In this document: piece by piece, positions 1-12,500 of the stretch
How positions within the stretch are numbered: the stretch's first letter is position 1
Layout of the letters: each line of letters opens with the position of its first letter
NCBI GenBank assembly: GCA_030549335.1
Contig: JAUKPH010000017.1
Span: forward strand, 3,403,001 to 3,467,000
DNA: 64,000 nt
Source: Pontederia crassipes
Taxonomy: Eukaryota > Streptophyta > Magnoliopsida > Commelinales > Pontederiaceae
Direction: 5' to 3'
Program-made: the position numbers and the translations under genes
Notes under the pieces: generated by a model
The model's database searches: none
Seen by the model: the letters and a program-made list of their open reading frames with translations, nothing else
What the model was told of the DNA's origin: nothing

Positions 1-1364
1 TAAATGAAGAACTCTCCTCTCTCATAAAAAGATATTTTTCAACTAAAGAGGAAAATGAAAAATTACTATATGAGATTGAAAAACTCAAAATTGAAATTGA
101 AGCTTTAGAAATTACACATGCATGTGAAATTGTAAAACTAGCATGTACTTTATAAAAAGTAAAGAAGAAAAATGACCTTTTGAAAAACTCACAAAATAAG
201 ACTATTTCTCATGTAACGATAAATAATCTTAAGAATCATTTTGGACATGAAAATTCATATTGGAAATCCAATCATCTATATGGTAGAAAATCACATCTCA
301 AGTGTTTTACATGTGAATTTTATGGTCATTATGCATACCAATACAAAATAAGAAAATTTTCACAACATTGATTGATATGGGTTCCGAAAGGAAAATTATC
401 TAACAAAATCGGACCAAAAGTTACTTGATTATTTTTCAGGTATGCTTCACATGCAAAGGACATATGGAATTGGAAATGTGAAGGCACAAAGGTTATGGTA
501 AAATTATTATCTATTTTTTAATCAAAAATTTAAAATTACTATTTCTTTGAAAAGAGATAATATCTAAAATTGGTAATAGTGATAGGGGGAGCATACTAAA
601 CTTTATTTTAACATATCATGGATATCATTGTTGTATCAAAGTTTTATGCCATATTTTGATTATTAATATAAATATATAAATAGTTTTGGCCTTCATCAAA
701 TTGTTTCCATTCGCGATTATAAAATAATCATAAATTTATGGGAAGTTATTTTCTTACATACTAACTCTTTATGATGCAATATTTTACATATTTCTAATAT
801 GAGAAAAAGGGGGAAATAATTTTTTTCAAAGATGGCATGATTAAGGGGGAGTTACATATGATTTTCTATATGCTTCATACACAAATTATTCTTTTTGATG
901 AAACAAAAAGGGGAGAAATTTGATTTGAATATCACATTATATGAAGAGTTCCTTACAATTTATACTTATGTGAATATCTATCATTGTAAGGAAAGTTGAG
1001 TGTTAGGGGGAGTAAAATTGATTTTACAACTTATTTTATAACTTTTTCACAACTTCTACAATTTTCATATTTCTCGATTTGTCTTCATAAAAAAGGGGGA
1101 GATTGTTGGATCTAAGTTTTAGAGATATATAAAATTATATTTTGATGATACAAACCTCGAAAGATTAAAGTTAAAAAGTTTTAAAAAAAGGGGATAACTT
1201 TATGCACTACACTTTGATTAAATAATTAACTATGATCCTATTAGATTTTGGATTAGTCATAAATATCAAAGTTGTAGATAATTATGTTAGCTTTTCATAA
1301 AATAAAAATCATCTCATTTGGATAACTGTGCAAAAAGTTATGCTTAAAATAGTATAGGGTGGTC

Positions 1365-1640
1365 GAGCTACCGGTTGAAAAACTGGTCGACCGATCAGGA
1401 ACACAAGTCGACCGGTCCAGAATATCGGTCGACCGGTCCAGAACATAGGTCGACCGATCATTGTAGAAAATGCTCAATTTCAACCAGCAGAATATTGAAA
1501 CTGTACAGGTCGAGGTACCGGTCGACCGGTCCAAGACACAGGTCGACCGGACAGTGCAGAATTCGCCAACGGTCACATTTTTCATAAAAGAAAGTGTACC
1601 GATCGATCGGTCCATATGTGCGGTCGACCAACCTCCGAGT
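1365..1640. repeat. Dispersed GGTCGACC palindrome array in the Copia LTR
   Basis: Variants of GGTCGACCGGTC recur about every 18-30 bases, some ten times in 270 bases, in otherwise AT-rich DNA. The core GGTCGACC is self-complementary, so every copy can pair with itself or a neighbour. Open frames through the block merely translate the repeat (STGPE and DRST units) and are not treated as genes. It lies just upstream of the LTR TATA box, that is in U3. Confidence 0.85.
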
Positions 1641-1674
1641 CAAATGAATACTAACAGTCAAATTTGTAGAAGCC

Positions 1675-1681
1675 TATAAAA
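1675..1681 (+). promoter_or_regulatory. LTR TATA box
   Basis: TATAAAA inside AGCCTATAAAAGGAGTG lies about 570 bases into the LTR and immediately after the palindrome array, where the U3/R border of a Copia LTR is expected. Confidence 0.55.
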
Positions 1682-2216
1682 GGAGTGTCAAAGCCAGAAG
1701 GAAGAGCAATCATCCAAACCTTAAAGAAAAACTTCAAGTTATCAAAAGAAAACATTTTTCTTGAAGTTTTCATTTTTAATTTTCTTTTATTCGCTCTTCT
1801 TTTCTTGTGAGCTTAGTTTTATAAAAGAGAGAAATATTTTATTTAGAAAAATATTGAGAGAGCTCCTGTGTAAAAGATGTTCAAAATCTTACCTCTTGAG
1901 CGAGAGAAAAGATTAACTTTCAAGGAAGAGAGGTTGTCTTACCTCTCGAAGCGGAGAAAAGGTGGTTGATGTAAAGGGCGTTCTTCCTTGCCCTATTTGG
2001 AATTAAGGAAGAGTCTTAATGGAATCTCCGGAGGTCGAGAGGTCGAGAAGTCGGAGCCTTTTGGTGCCTTTTGGGATCCTACAAGTGGGAGATCAAGCCA
2101 CAGCAAGCCGCCCTTCAATGATAGCGTTAACAATAGCTTCGTGATGGTGGGAGATCATGACCATCACAGTACAGTCATAGCTTTCTCAAGGGATGACGTT
2201 TCAAATCTTTAGGTAC

Positions 2217-2540
2217 ATTATCTGCCCCATACAATACTATAACAATAATGGCCCATGGGACTTAGAGACAATCGGAGAATATGGAGACCCAGCAATTTTC
2301 ATCTTTTATCTTGTTTAACATAAAGATCTATCTTTAACAATTTACTTTAGGTTAGACAAGGATCCAATCATGAGAAAACTACTGGATCAATATCATGATG
2401 GATAACATGATCTAATAGGGTAACAATAAAGATAATCCCAAATCAAATATAAAAGATATGATGAGGTTAGATCTATTTGTGATATAGGGATGATCATGAA
2501 CAATAAACTACGATAACTATTCAATTTTCTATAACAGTTT
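2217..2540. other. Intergenic, no gene seen
   Basis: AT-rich stretch with no convincing coding frame. It may still belong to the Copia leader, because the LTR end is not fixed. Confidence 0.4.
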
Positions 2541-3650
2541 ACCCAAAATTACGATTTTTGTCCCTAGAACCCGACCCGCGTCGGGTGAAACCCGGGCCAT
2601 ATTTGGGAACGATCAATATTACCTCGGCCAGGGCAAACCCGAGCTGGGTGTATGGTGAATCCGGGCCGAGTCAGCCAGTTCACGTTTAATCGAATCGCGC
2701 CGCGATCCCGAGTCGAGCCGAAGCTAGAACTTGGGCCGGGCCAATAGGAACCCGGGCCGGGTTGGACAACCCAATCCGGTTCCGAATTCAATACGGTCCG
2801 AATTCAACCAAATTTGGACCGGGCACAGCAGAACCTGGGCCGAGTTCTATCGCCGACGGAGAAGTGCGTTCCGACACGACTTTCCGACCATCATAACTAT
2901 GTCATATGACGTCTAAACTATGCATATGATATATCAATGAAATCATGGTACAAAGGAGAAGATATTAGGGTTCCATGTCGCGAAAAATTGATGACATAGG
3001 GATTCCCTCTATGTACCTAAAGTTGACTGAAAAACCAACTGGATTTCCTTCTCTGAAAATCTGCACGAACGTCAAACTTTGGCCGGCGGTTGCTCTCTAT
3101 CCTCGCTCCGAAACTCACGGCCATCACTTGGAACTTATTCTCCTACGTGCAGGCTTCGAAACCAGCCGCCACACGTTCTCGAGGTGCCTCGATTCGCATG
3201 CAAACGAGAGGAAAAGAGGGCTTGTGGGCGGAATTCTATTTTTGACAAAAAAAAGAATTTCCAGCCACCCTTTAATGCCTATTTATAGGTGCAGATTTGA
3301 GATATCAATTCTATTAGGTCTTATACTCTTTTAGAATCAATCTTGACTATCCATCAATGACTAATCTCCTTCCTAATTATTTAGATTTATTTAAATCCAA
3401 ATTTGCTTCGTAAATCCATACTTATCTCTATAACAATTCTATCTTTATTCAAATTCTATCATCTTTCTCCATCTTATCTCATAATTTTCATCAATTTTGG
3501 AATTAATTAATTCCATAATATTAACATTGAGATTTCCATATCCATTAAATAAAAATAAATATCCTTTATCTATTTTTTGAAAATCCAGGTTGTTATAGGA
3601 TTGGTTTGTTCTGAGCCAGGTTTTGGGCAATCCGGGCCGGGTTCTTATTA
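2540..3650 (-). mobile_element. Decayed GC-rich LTR-like segment
   Basis: GC-rich block with repeated CCCGGGCCGG-type motifs at both ends (about 2590-2770 and 3620-3645). On the minus strand a TATA box (CTATAAATAGGC, about 3281-3292) sits between an AT-rich upstream half and a GC-rich downstream half, as in many gypsy LTRs. I cannot fix TG/CA ends or a target duplication. Short open frames here look accidental. Similar Gly/Arg-coding GC motifs recur near 48.2 kb. Confidence 0.35.
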
Positions 3651-4446
3651 CGCAAAAAATTGTGTTTTGATTACTTCATTTTCTCAGTAATATCATGCAT
3701 CAATATTATAAGTTCGTAAGGCATCATTTAAATCATACAAAATTAGTCTTCACATGCATCATCTAAGCAAGTTCGAAATTTATATACCAAACATTCGGAC
3801 AAGTTTCTAAAATTCGCAGAAACAAATTAAAAATTTCAGGAGTTTATATGCTACGTTTTCTATGCATGCAAGCACGGATTTTCATCTAACTATATACTTA
3901 GAAAAAAGAAAATAAAATGTATATATGCATGTATATACATCTAATTAATCAAAAATTATAACCAAATTAAGAAAATAAAAACTATTATTTTAGAAGATAA
4001 CTTATAATTATATATTTTATTTTATTTTAGTTAATTGTTTTTGTTATTCATCATGTATTTTTTTGTGTGTGTATCATGTTAAAGAAAGATATATGTAACT
4101 AACTTTTTATGGCTTAACTAACTAACTTAATTTGTTATAAAAAGAAATCAAAACTATTGATACATATGTTATGCATTCATAAACACACGCAATATAATAT
4201 AAATCTATATACACATATATTGTCTAATAAATATAATAACATATCATAATTACAATTATGTTAAGTTTGCAAAATCAGGAAGAATCTTATTATATATATT
4301 AATATATAAATAATATTTTAAAAAGTTAAGGGGGCCTTACTATATATATTATATATATAATAGTAAGTAGGGGGGCTGCCAAAGGCTCCCCTACCCATAA
4401 TGGTAGCTCCGTCCCTGGCCACAACAACATTATTGAGATATCCGAT
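3651..4446. other. AT-rich intergenic DNA with a hairpin
   Basis: No gene seen. A TA-rich inverted repeat around 4331-4375 (CTTACTATATATATT and its mirror, flanked by GGGGGCC and GGGGGGC) could form a hairpin. The following AGCTCCGTCCCTGG motif resembles one at 8320-8350 and may be the end of an unidentified element. Confidence 0.4.
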
Positions 4447-4455
4447 TAAATTTTA

Positions 4456-5968
4456 GGGTTATTTTCATAAATCTCCCTTAAACTATTACGATTTTTCGTA
4501 TGTAATCTTAAATTACGAATTTATTTTTTTATCCCTAAATTATCATAATTTTTCTACTTTAGTCATTTCATTTACTTCTGTTACATTTTTCATTACTTTT
4601 AGTTTTTTTATTTATGAAAAGACTAAATTACCCCTCCCTCCATAACACATCAAATAATAAAACTAAAAAATTTAAAAAGTAAAAAAATGGAAGAGGGTAA
4701 TTTAGTCTTTTTTTTGTAAGGGTTATTTCCTCTAACCACCTCTAAACTATCATGATTTTTTTAATTTGATCCTTCCGTCCAATTTCGTCAACTTCTCCGT
4801 TATTTTTTATTTTTCGCATTTGTGAAAAGTTCATTATACACTACCTTAAGTGTTAGTTCACTTTTATATATAATAATGAATATAATAATAATTTAAAAAA
4901 GAAAATATAAGTGTCACCGGAGAGGGGTTCGCCGGCCCCCCTCTTTACCTACGCACGCCGGTGCAGGGAAAGGGGGGGTCGCCACCCCCTGCGTCGTTGT
5001 CAACGCAGAAGGGGTAACGACCCCCCCCCCCACCCTCTGCATCGACGTCGACAACGACGCCAAGGGGGTGGGCGGCAACGACCCCACGCCCTCCCCCCCC
5101 CTCTCTTTCCCTACGCCGGTCGACACAAGGGGGGCCTCCCCCTACGTCGACGACGACGCCAAGGGGGGGCGGGGCGGCGACACCCACCCCCCTCGCCACA
5201 GCATTGGCAAGGAAAGAGGGGGGCAGCACCGACGTTGGCAAGGAAAGAGGGGTCCCCCCCCCCTTTGCGTTGACGAAGACGCACCCCTTTCGTCGGCGCA
5301 GGCTGCGTCCGGGGGGTCGCCGCCCCCTTCTGACAATGCAAAGGGGAGCGGCCACCCTCCCTCCCCCCCTCCCATGCAACCTGCATCGGCGAAGGGGGGG
5401 GCGCCCCCTCTGCGTCCGTCGTGCATAAGGGGGACACGTGGCGTCTTCTTTGTTTTTTCTTTTTTAAATTATTTTTATATTTATTATATATTATTTTATA
5501 TAAAAGGAGACTAACACTTAAAGCAAGGGTATAATGGACTTTTCATAAATGCAAAAAATAAAAAAATAACGAAGAATCCGATGAAATTGAACGAAAGGAT
5601 CAAATTAAAAAAATCATGATAGTTTAAGGACTCAAAAATCGAAGTTCGTAATTTGAGATTAGATGTAAAAAATTATAATAATTTACATGTGATTAGAGGA
5701 AATAACCCTTTTTGTAAATGATAATTTTTTTGTTCTTCCAACAATTTTTTATTTTTTTTATTTGTTATTTCATTTTTTCTAGAGGGAGAGGTAATTTAGT
5801 TTTTCCACAATGAAAAAAAGTAAAAGTTACAAAAGTAGAGTGAAAAAATCATGATAATTTAAGCCGTAGTTTGATATTAAATGTGAAAAATCATAATAAT
5901 TTAGAACATAATTTGAAATTAAATTTGAAAAATCATGATAGTTTAAGAGATATTTATGAAAATAAACT
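4456..5968. mobile_element. Mutator-like MITE (outer, host of a nested copy)
   Basis: Long imperfect terminal inverted repeats (GGGTTATTTTCATAAATCTC at the left, its relative at the right) extend about 250 bases inwards on each side. It is flanked by a perfect 9-bp direct repeat, TAAATTTTA, at 4447-4455 and 5969-5977. Long TIRs plus a 9-bp target duplication are the Mutator/MULE signature. No transposase is encoded. Without the inner element at 4720-5708 and its duplicated 9 bases the original insertion was about 515 bp. Confidence 0.85.
4720..5708. mobile_element. Mutator-like MITE (inner) with C-rich core
   Basis: Inverted repeats beginning GGGTTATTTCCTCTAA, about 190 bases each side, enclose a 500-base, extremely G/C-rich core (4915-5440). 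Flanks carry a perfect 9-bp repeat TTTTTGTAA (4711-4719 and 5709-5717), so this element jumped into the outer one. The core is built of diverged repeats around GACGACGCC, GGCAAGGAAAGAGG and long C runs. It is open in several frames on both strands only because stop codons are rare in such sequence; no gene is called. Confidence 0.88.
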
Positions 5969-5977
5969 TAAATTTTA

Positions 5978-6400
5978 AGCTACTTCACTAAACAAAAATT
6001 ATAACGATTTTTCAATAATTATATGTTAAAAATATTTAATAATTATACGAACAACCTATGAGGAACAAATGTACTCTACAAATAGACTAAATACATGCAA
6101 CATTTATTCATTTGATAAAAAATTTTATTGATAAATAAAAAAATATAGTGCTAAATGAAGACCCTTTAGAAGATTAAAAGCTTTCAAATTAGTCATGCTC
6201 CCGCGTATCATGATAGTAATCGAAATATAAAAAATAGAACAACATTTTTCTTGAAGTATATAGGCCCTCCCACCAATATTAACAGCATTCCACGCAGACG
6301 CGAGAAATTTAATACGGTCTCAACTCTCAAGTCATCAAGAAACCAAGCTGAGAAATTAACTTCCACCAGCATTCGACGCTACAAAGGCAGAAGTTTATAA
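5978..6400. other. Intergenic, downstream of RAE1
   Basis: AT-rich DNA without a supported gene. It lies just past the 3' end of RAE1 and may hold part of its 3' UTR. Confidence 0.4.
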
Positions 6401-6408
6401 AAGAAACA

Positions 6409-6461
6409 CCCCCCCCCCCCCCCCCCCCACCCCCACCCCCCCTCCAGAGAAAAAAAAAAAA
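6409..6461. repeat. Homopolymer tract C(20) followed by C-rich and A runs
   Basis: Twenty consecutive C residues, then interrupted C and an A run. It lies 115-170 bases beyond the RAE1 stop codon, so on the transcript it would be a poly-G/poly-U stretch in or near the 3' UTR. Confidence 0.9.
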
Positions 6462-6576
6462 GACATCTCAATACACAAACCGATACACATTTCATAGGTC
6501 AATGCAAAAACAGGGACCTCAGTTCCCGAGGCCGACATTTGGAGAATACACTTTTGTGTAGCTTTAGTCAGAACTC

Positions 6577-9500
6577 TCATTTCCTATTGGTTGTACCAAG
6601 ACGCGGCTTTCCTTTTATCTCAGACTCCTGATGCAGAAAAGAAAATTTATATACATATGTTATCAACAGATAACTTCTACTCTTTTTTCGGTGGGCAGAT
6701 AACTTGTACTCTGATGAAGGGAAGTTGATAATGAGTTTTTAACATCTCATGTTATTTTTCGTGGTCTCACTGCAAAATGTTTTGACTGACGATTTGATTT
6801 GGACTCCTTCCAAAGGTGAAAAAAATAGAGGCAAAGTACAGGTGAAAGAAAAATGCATGCCAGACAAATGGAACCACTGGTACTCCACCTGCGGGCTATG
6901 AAGATAAATGTATGTCTTAGCTGTGCTTGGATTATGATTTTCTGCGCCCTTGCTCCAGTCATAGGAAACCTGTGTCAAAGGATAAATGCATCCAATTTGT
7001 TGGAAACTTACTTTCGTCTGTAAACTATTCAAAACACATCTACTCATATTCAAAAGGTCTTTCCCGTGAAAGAAAAATAAAGTTCGGGACGATCCAATTA
7101 CAAATTGAAGTTGATGAACCGTTAAGATATTGACCTAAAGTTGAGGACTACTGCAAATGACATCATGGTATGCAAAACTTGAAGTTAAATAACTTACCGC
7201 ATAAGCAAAGATAGATCCGTCATGATTGAAGCTACAACATGGAATGGGATGTGCGCACCTAGAGAATGCCTGTTCCAAATGCAAGGTTGGATTACTGATT
7301 TGATTTTTGAGAGAGCGGATTACTGATATGATAACACTATATATTCATTCATTTTTTGGATAACTCGATATTTAAATGTCATGAGATTAGTCACCTCATA
7401 GACCAAAACATCAAAAAGCATGCTATTATCAAGCTGTGTTAAAATTTGAATCAGATCGCATTTTGAATCCAACTAAGCTTTATTCCAAACTCACACGCGG
7501 CTGATCATTTTTTTTTTGAGGTTTAAAGGCACAGAACGGAGCCAGGTAGCTAGTAAATGTGTCATGGGACAATATCACACTATAGCTGTATTAGAATGTG
7601 ATAGAAAAAAAATCGATTAAATTGTTATACAAGTTGACACCCTACTATTGATCCAAATGGGGTTAAATTTCACGAAATGCCTTCCAACTTTGACCATTTT
7701 TCAACTCTATCCTTCAACTTCACTTTCTAACTAAACTGTCCTCTAACTAAACTTCTTTCACCAACTGTCGTTTACCGGGTATAGGAGGTTTACCAGTTGC
7801 GCGGTCTACACAGTGTCCACGCGTGATATTTCTTTCTCCTCCACGTATGCAAGTGTCCTACATGGCAAGCCATTAAAAAATAAAATAAATATTAAATAAT
7901 ATTAAAAAACAATATAATAACTCTAAAAGAGAGAGAGAGAGAGACAAAAGGGGTGCCTCCCCCTCCCCTCGACCTCAGCCCCTCTGCAAGCTTGTTGGAG
8001 CTCACACAAGGGGGCCCCCTTTTCCGCATCAAGAGTGCCGCCTCCTCCCTCCGGCCAGCGAGGTCGAGGGGAGGAGGCGTTGCCCCTTCTGGTGGCCCAA
8101 AGCAAAAAATAGGGGGGGGGGGGGGGGGGGGGGGGGGCTAGGATTTGAACCCACAACATTTGAAGAGGTGAAAGAGCACCAAACCATTACAGCAAAGACA
8201 TATTTTGTGTCAATATGCATCATCAAATATATTTAATGTTGGCCAAAGTTAACATTTAATATCAAAATTTATATATTAATCTATATAGCAAATTAAGTTT
8301 TAAAATTTTGAGGGGGGCAGGGCCCCCTCACCATACATGTGGGTCCGCCCCTAAATCTCTCTTTTTTAAAAAATATTATATTATTTTATTTTTTTAATGG
8401 CTTGTCACATCGGACACTTCCACACATGGAGAAGAGAGAAATATCATGCGTATATCACGTAACTGGTAAACCTCCTATGCCTGGTGAAAGAAGTTCATAG
8501 TTGGAGGGCAATCTAATTATAAAATGAAGTTGGAGGGTAGAGTTGGAAATGCGTTAAAGTTGGACGGCATTTAGTGAAATTACCCATCCAAATAGAGAAC
8601 AAAGTTATCAGAAAAGCAATATTTTTGTTCTGATCAGAACAATCATTTTGGAACATCATCGCACAACCATCCAGATACTAATTAATATCATAACATGGCT
8701 AAGTCATTTAAGAAGCAGCTATTTATGTTAACTGGCACCGATAAAAATGGCAGTCAGAAGCTTAAAAACTACCTTCCAAATTTAAGTAGAAATATTAAAG
8801 GGATGTTTACTGCATTGTCCGTCAATATTATCCAACAATCTATATATTTTAACAGAAATATTATAACTCATTAAATTATCAATAATGTGCATTATCTTAT
8901 TTACTATACACAAATAATCATGTGTACTTATAAGAAAATATTATTGAACACTTATGTCTTTTATTAAACTGCCCTTTCATTAAGTGAAACTTATAAATTC
9001 TAATAATAAAATTATAATAGGTAAATATGTAACAATATTTTCTAGCAAATAAAATGATAATAATATATTACAAAAAATAAAATTCATAATAATTATTAAA
9101 GCTAGTAATACGAATAATAATGCAATATAAATAACAATTAACAATATATGATAATCATAATAATAAATAATGATGATGATATTGTTGCTATGCGGCTTAT
9201 TATGTTTCTTTTCTTTGATTATATAAAATCATAATGGCAAACACGAAAAGAAAATGTGAATCAGATTGCCACTTTTGGACAGGATTGCTAGACAATCTGA
9301 CAAATTAAAACAAGGTGATGTAGTCAGCTTAATAATTTTAAGTTCTGACAAATTAAAACAAGATAATGCAGTGAGCTCAAGTAATTTGAAAAGACTACCT
9401 AATACCTCCTAAAGATATAACAAGTTTAAATAGAAACATTAAAGATATTTCATTATAATAATAATGATAAAGTGAAAAGAAAGGATATTCACAATTGTGC

Positions 9501-12500
9501 TAACTGAGTAAATCCAGACCTTCAGTCGTTGCTTGTTGTCTTTGTCCCAAAAGTTGAAGGCACCATCAGAGCCAACAGTTGCAAACGTATGATGAACCTG
9601 TGATAATTCAGCTTTTTATTAGATCATGAAGCAGTTCTTTATTACATCATAAAAGCAATTTAAAAAAACTATGAATGAATGATGACAGATTGACACTCTT
9701 TTAAAATGCACTACTAAGATGCATGAATTTTTTCCTATAAAATCGCAATTTGAAATTTATTCCATGAGATGCTAGTTGCTTTGTCTTAACTAGAAACTCA
9801 AGTTTTAAAAAAAAAATTTAGACAGTAAAGTTAAATTGGCGAAATTGAACTACATGGTAGAACACCAGGTGGGAGAATTCCAAAAGGTCATATCGACATC
9901 TTATAAATGTAAAAAATGAAGCTTCGCACAATGATGAGTTTCTTAACATACATAATTATGAGTTTCACAAACTACTCTGAATTTCCTTATTGCTCCTACT
10001 CTATCATAAACAATGATGATTGTTGCAGAATATCCACAACCGTTTACTACTTTTCCAAGTTAATAAAAAGAGTACACCAAAAAAGTACCGGGATCTTCCT
10101 TTCAAAAAGGTATGAGACCCTTTGTAAGTGTAAAGATAGGATAGAGGTATAGAGGTGCCAACCTAGAAGAAATAAGTAACAACTACCCATGATACATATT
10201 ATGCTTTATGATAGAATCTTGCATTAAAAAAGAAATAAACATAATTTTACCCTAATGAAGTCTCAACCATAATAAGGTGTATGCTGAATTAGGACAGCCG
10301 AGAACACACGTAGTAGAATCGCGATATTCCATAAAACACAATCATGCAAGAAAACGTTATTACAAGCTTAATGATCCACTATAGAATACTAGATAGTGAG
10401 TAGTGTGAAAAGAAATAGGACCATCTGCAACAAGAGAATGTATCATCCAACAAGAAACAATTTATCAGACCAAGCTTAGGGAACGTTTAAATGTCCACAT
10501 CTAGACGAGACTAATTTATCTGCCATTGCTGGGACCTATCTTTCTTTCCAGGTTTCATCAGGATATAGATTAACCAGCTAGCAGACCGGTTTTTCTAACA
10601 ACTATAGATTCATCAAGATTTTTTAACTGATGTTCTCGTGTAGATGAAACTAATCTATCCAGATATACATCTCTTTCCGGATTTAATCAGCTCATAGCTT
10701 AAGCAGATAGCACGTCAAATTTCCTAACAGCTGCAGATTCATCAAGAATTTTTGCAGTCGCCAACATCAGTTGCAATGTTTAAGCTAAAATGTGCTAGAA
10801 TCTCAGTTTTCAACCCAACTGGAAGCTATCCCATTGGGGCCCAAAAAATGCAACATACTGTATTTAACACATGAAGGTGGCTCACATTTGAGTCAGATTT
10901 GCCTGCAAGTCTCCATGACTATGCGCTCCATATATGCACTTTGTTCATGGTCTCGAAATTTTTTTGAGCATTTGATTTAAGAAATGTAAATGCCAGTAAA
11001 CTCCTGGAAAAATAAAATAGAATACAGGTATGGTATAACCCATGACAACAAGCTCACGTCTTGGTACTTCAAGGATTGAAATCCCATGCAATTTGCCCAA
11101 CAAGAGGGCCGAAAAAGGCAAAAGTTTGGAAGCAAACAGAGAATATAACCAATATGTTAAAATGATGCTTAACTCCAAGTAGTAGAGAATATAATCAATA
11201 TGTTAAAATGGTGCTTAACTCCAAGTAGTAGAAATCAAGCAAAGCATATAAACACAAGCATGTAGGAAGGAATAACTCAGTTCCATTTAGAAAGACATCA
11301 GTGTATGATCCCCTTAGAACATAAAGACAAAATGACAGCATTAAGAACTTAAGCATGCTTTCCATAAAAGAGTGCTACAGATCTTACAGGATGAAAATTT
11401 AAAGAGTTCACGGCATAAATTTCAGATCCTTCTCTGTGGCATTTGAATGTGAAGTTTTTACTCTGCTGTGCATCGTCAATGTGGTGCACCCCTACTCGTC
11501 CCTCTATTGATCCAACCTTTGAGTGCCACAAAAGAATCCAAAGATGAAGAAGAATATAAACAAGTTTTTCCAGAAAATTTAAATGCGATGCAAAATAGAA
11601 ACCACTTTCACTATCATACTTAAAAAATCTTGCTAAGCAGAAGAATAAAAGGAAGGATATAAGGAGCTGAAATTGATCCAACCTTTGAGTGCCACAAAAG
11701 AATCCAAAGATGAAGAAGAATGTAAATAAGTTTTTCCAGAAAATTTAAATGTGATGCAAAATAGAAACCACTTTCACTATCATACTTAAAAAATCTTGCT
11801 AAGCAGAAGAATAAAAGGAAGGATATAAGGAGCTGAAATATCAAATATGCTTTGTATCTGCAAGTTAACAGTCACATTTTTTAAAAAAAAAAAAGGATTG
11901 ACAACAAATTAGGGCATTGTCCGGGGATATATATCACTATGATATGAAAAATGTACAAGTGTAAGCTCTCAAGGTAGGAGCGGCAAAAAAAGGAGTGTAC
12001 AACCACTAACCAAAACCCCACCCCTGGATAAGAAAAGAGTTGTTAACAGTCACATTTGTGAGTTCTGCTAAGCAGAAGATTAAAAGCAAAGATCAATGTT
12101 CAAATGTGCTTTTTATGGATGGGCAAGTCATATTGTTCTTAGAAAATAAGACATATTACCACACATCACAGTTCATTCCAAGGAATCAATATCACAATAT
12201 ATAAACATGGAACTGAAATATGCTTTGTATTTGTGAGATAGCTACAACAACAATACTTGTGATTCCTTCCATACAGAACATTAACGTTCAAATGTGCTTT
12301 TCTATATTTAAAAAAATGTGCTTCTCTATAATGGGCTAAGAATATTATTCTTGAAAAAAAAATACATTGTAGGACAAAGTACTTCTAAAAGAAACCAAAT
12401 GCAAACAATGTGAGGCTAATGTTTTTCTGACAAATTGAGTGTGATGCAAAGTGTAAAAGATCATTACCAGAAAGCCTTGTTGATCAGGAAATGCAGCAAG

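Larger units (their letters stand above)
1..2216 (+). mobile_element. SIRE-like Ty1/copia remnant with 3' LTR
   Basis: The first 400 bases read as decayed Copia gag: a coiled, Glu/Lys-rich stretch, then a zinc-knuckle relic (CFTCEFYGHY) and a WVPKG-type motif. Most of pol is absent. Between about 790 and 1105 there are five purine tracts of the AAGGGGGAG kind; the last directly precedes TGTTGGATCTAAG at 1106, taken as the LTR start. Multiple polypurine-like tracts before the 3' LTR are a habit of SIRE/Maximus Copia elements. The LTR runs to roughly 2216; its end is uncertain because no second LTR lies in the window. The element is broken and old. Confidence 0.6.
7660..8585. mobile_element. 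Mutator-like MITE in RAE1 intron 8
   Basis: Inverted repeats of about 250 bases start GGGTTAAATTTCAC at the left and pair with the right end GTGAAATTACCC. Flanking 9-mers ATCCAAATG (7651-7659) and ATCCAAATA (8586-8594) differ by one base, fitting an older Mutator-type insertion. Like the copy at 4.7 kb it carries a C/G-rich non-coding core, but its TIR sequence differs, so it is another family. No transposase. Confidence 0.82.

Noticed and set aside
1365-1640. CRISPR-like look of regularly spaced short palindromes
   Set aside because: Plant nuclear LTR sequence, variable unit length, no cas genes; spacers are themselves repeat derivatives.
1295-1679. Overlapping frames with DRST/STGP repeats
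   Set aside because: Translations of the GGTCGACC array in several frames, not a repeat protein.
4911-5514. Several overlapping long open frames on both strands in the C-rich core
   Set aside because: They arise because G/C-homopolymer sequence has few stop codons; the predicted proteins are Pro/Arg/Gly low-complexity and lie inside a MITE core.
11349-11844. Two similar minus-strand frames, F-rich
   Set aside because: Intron sequence read through the 166-bp duplication next to RAE1 exon 7, not a gene pair.
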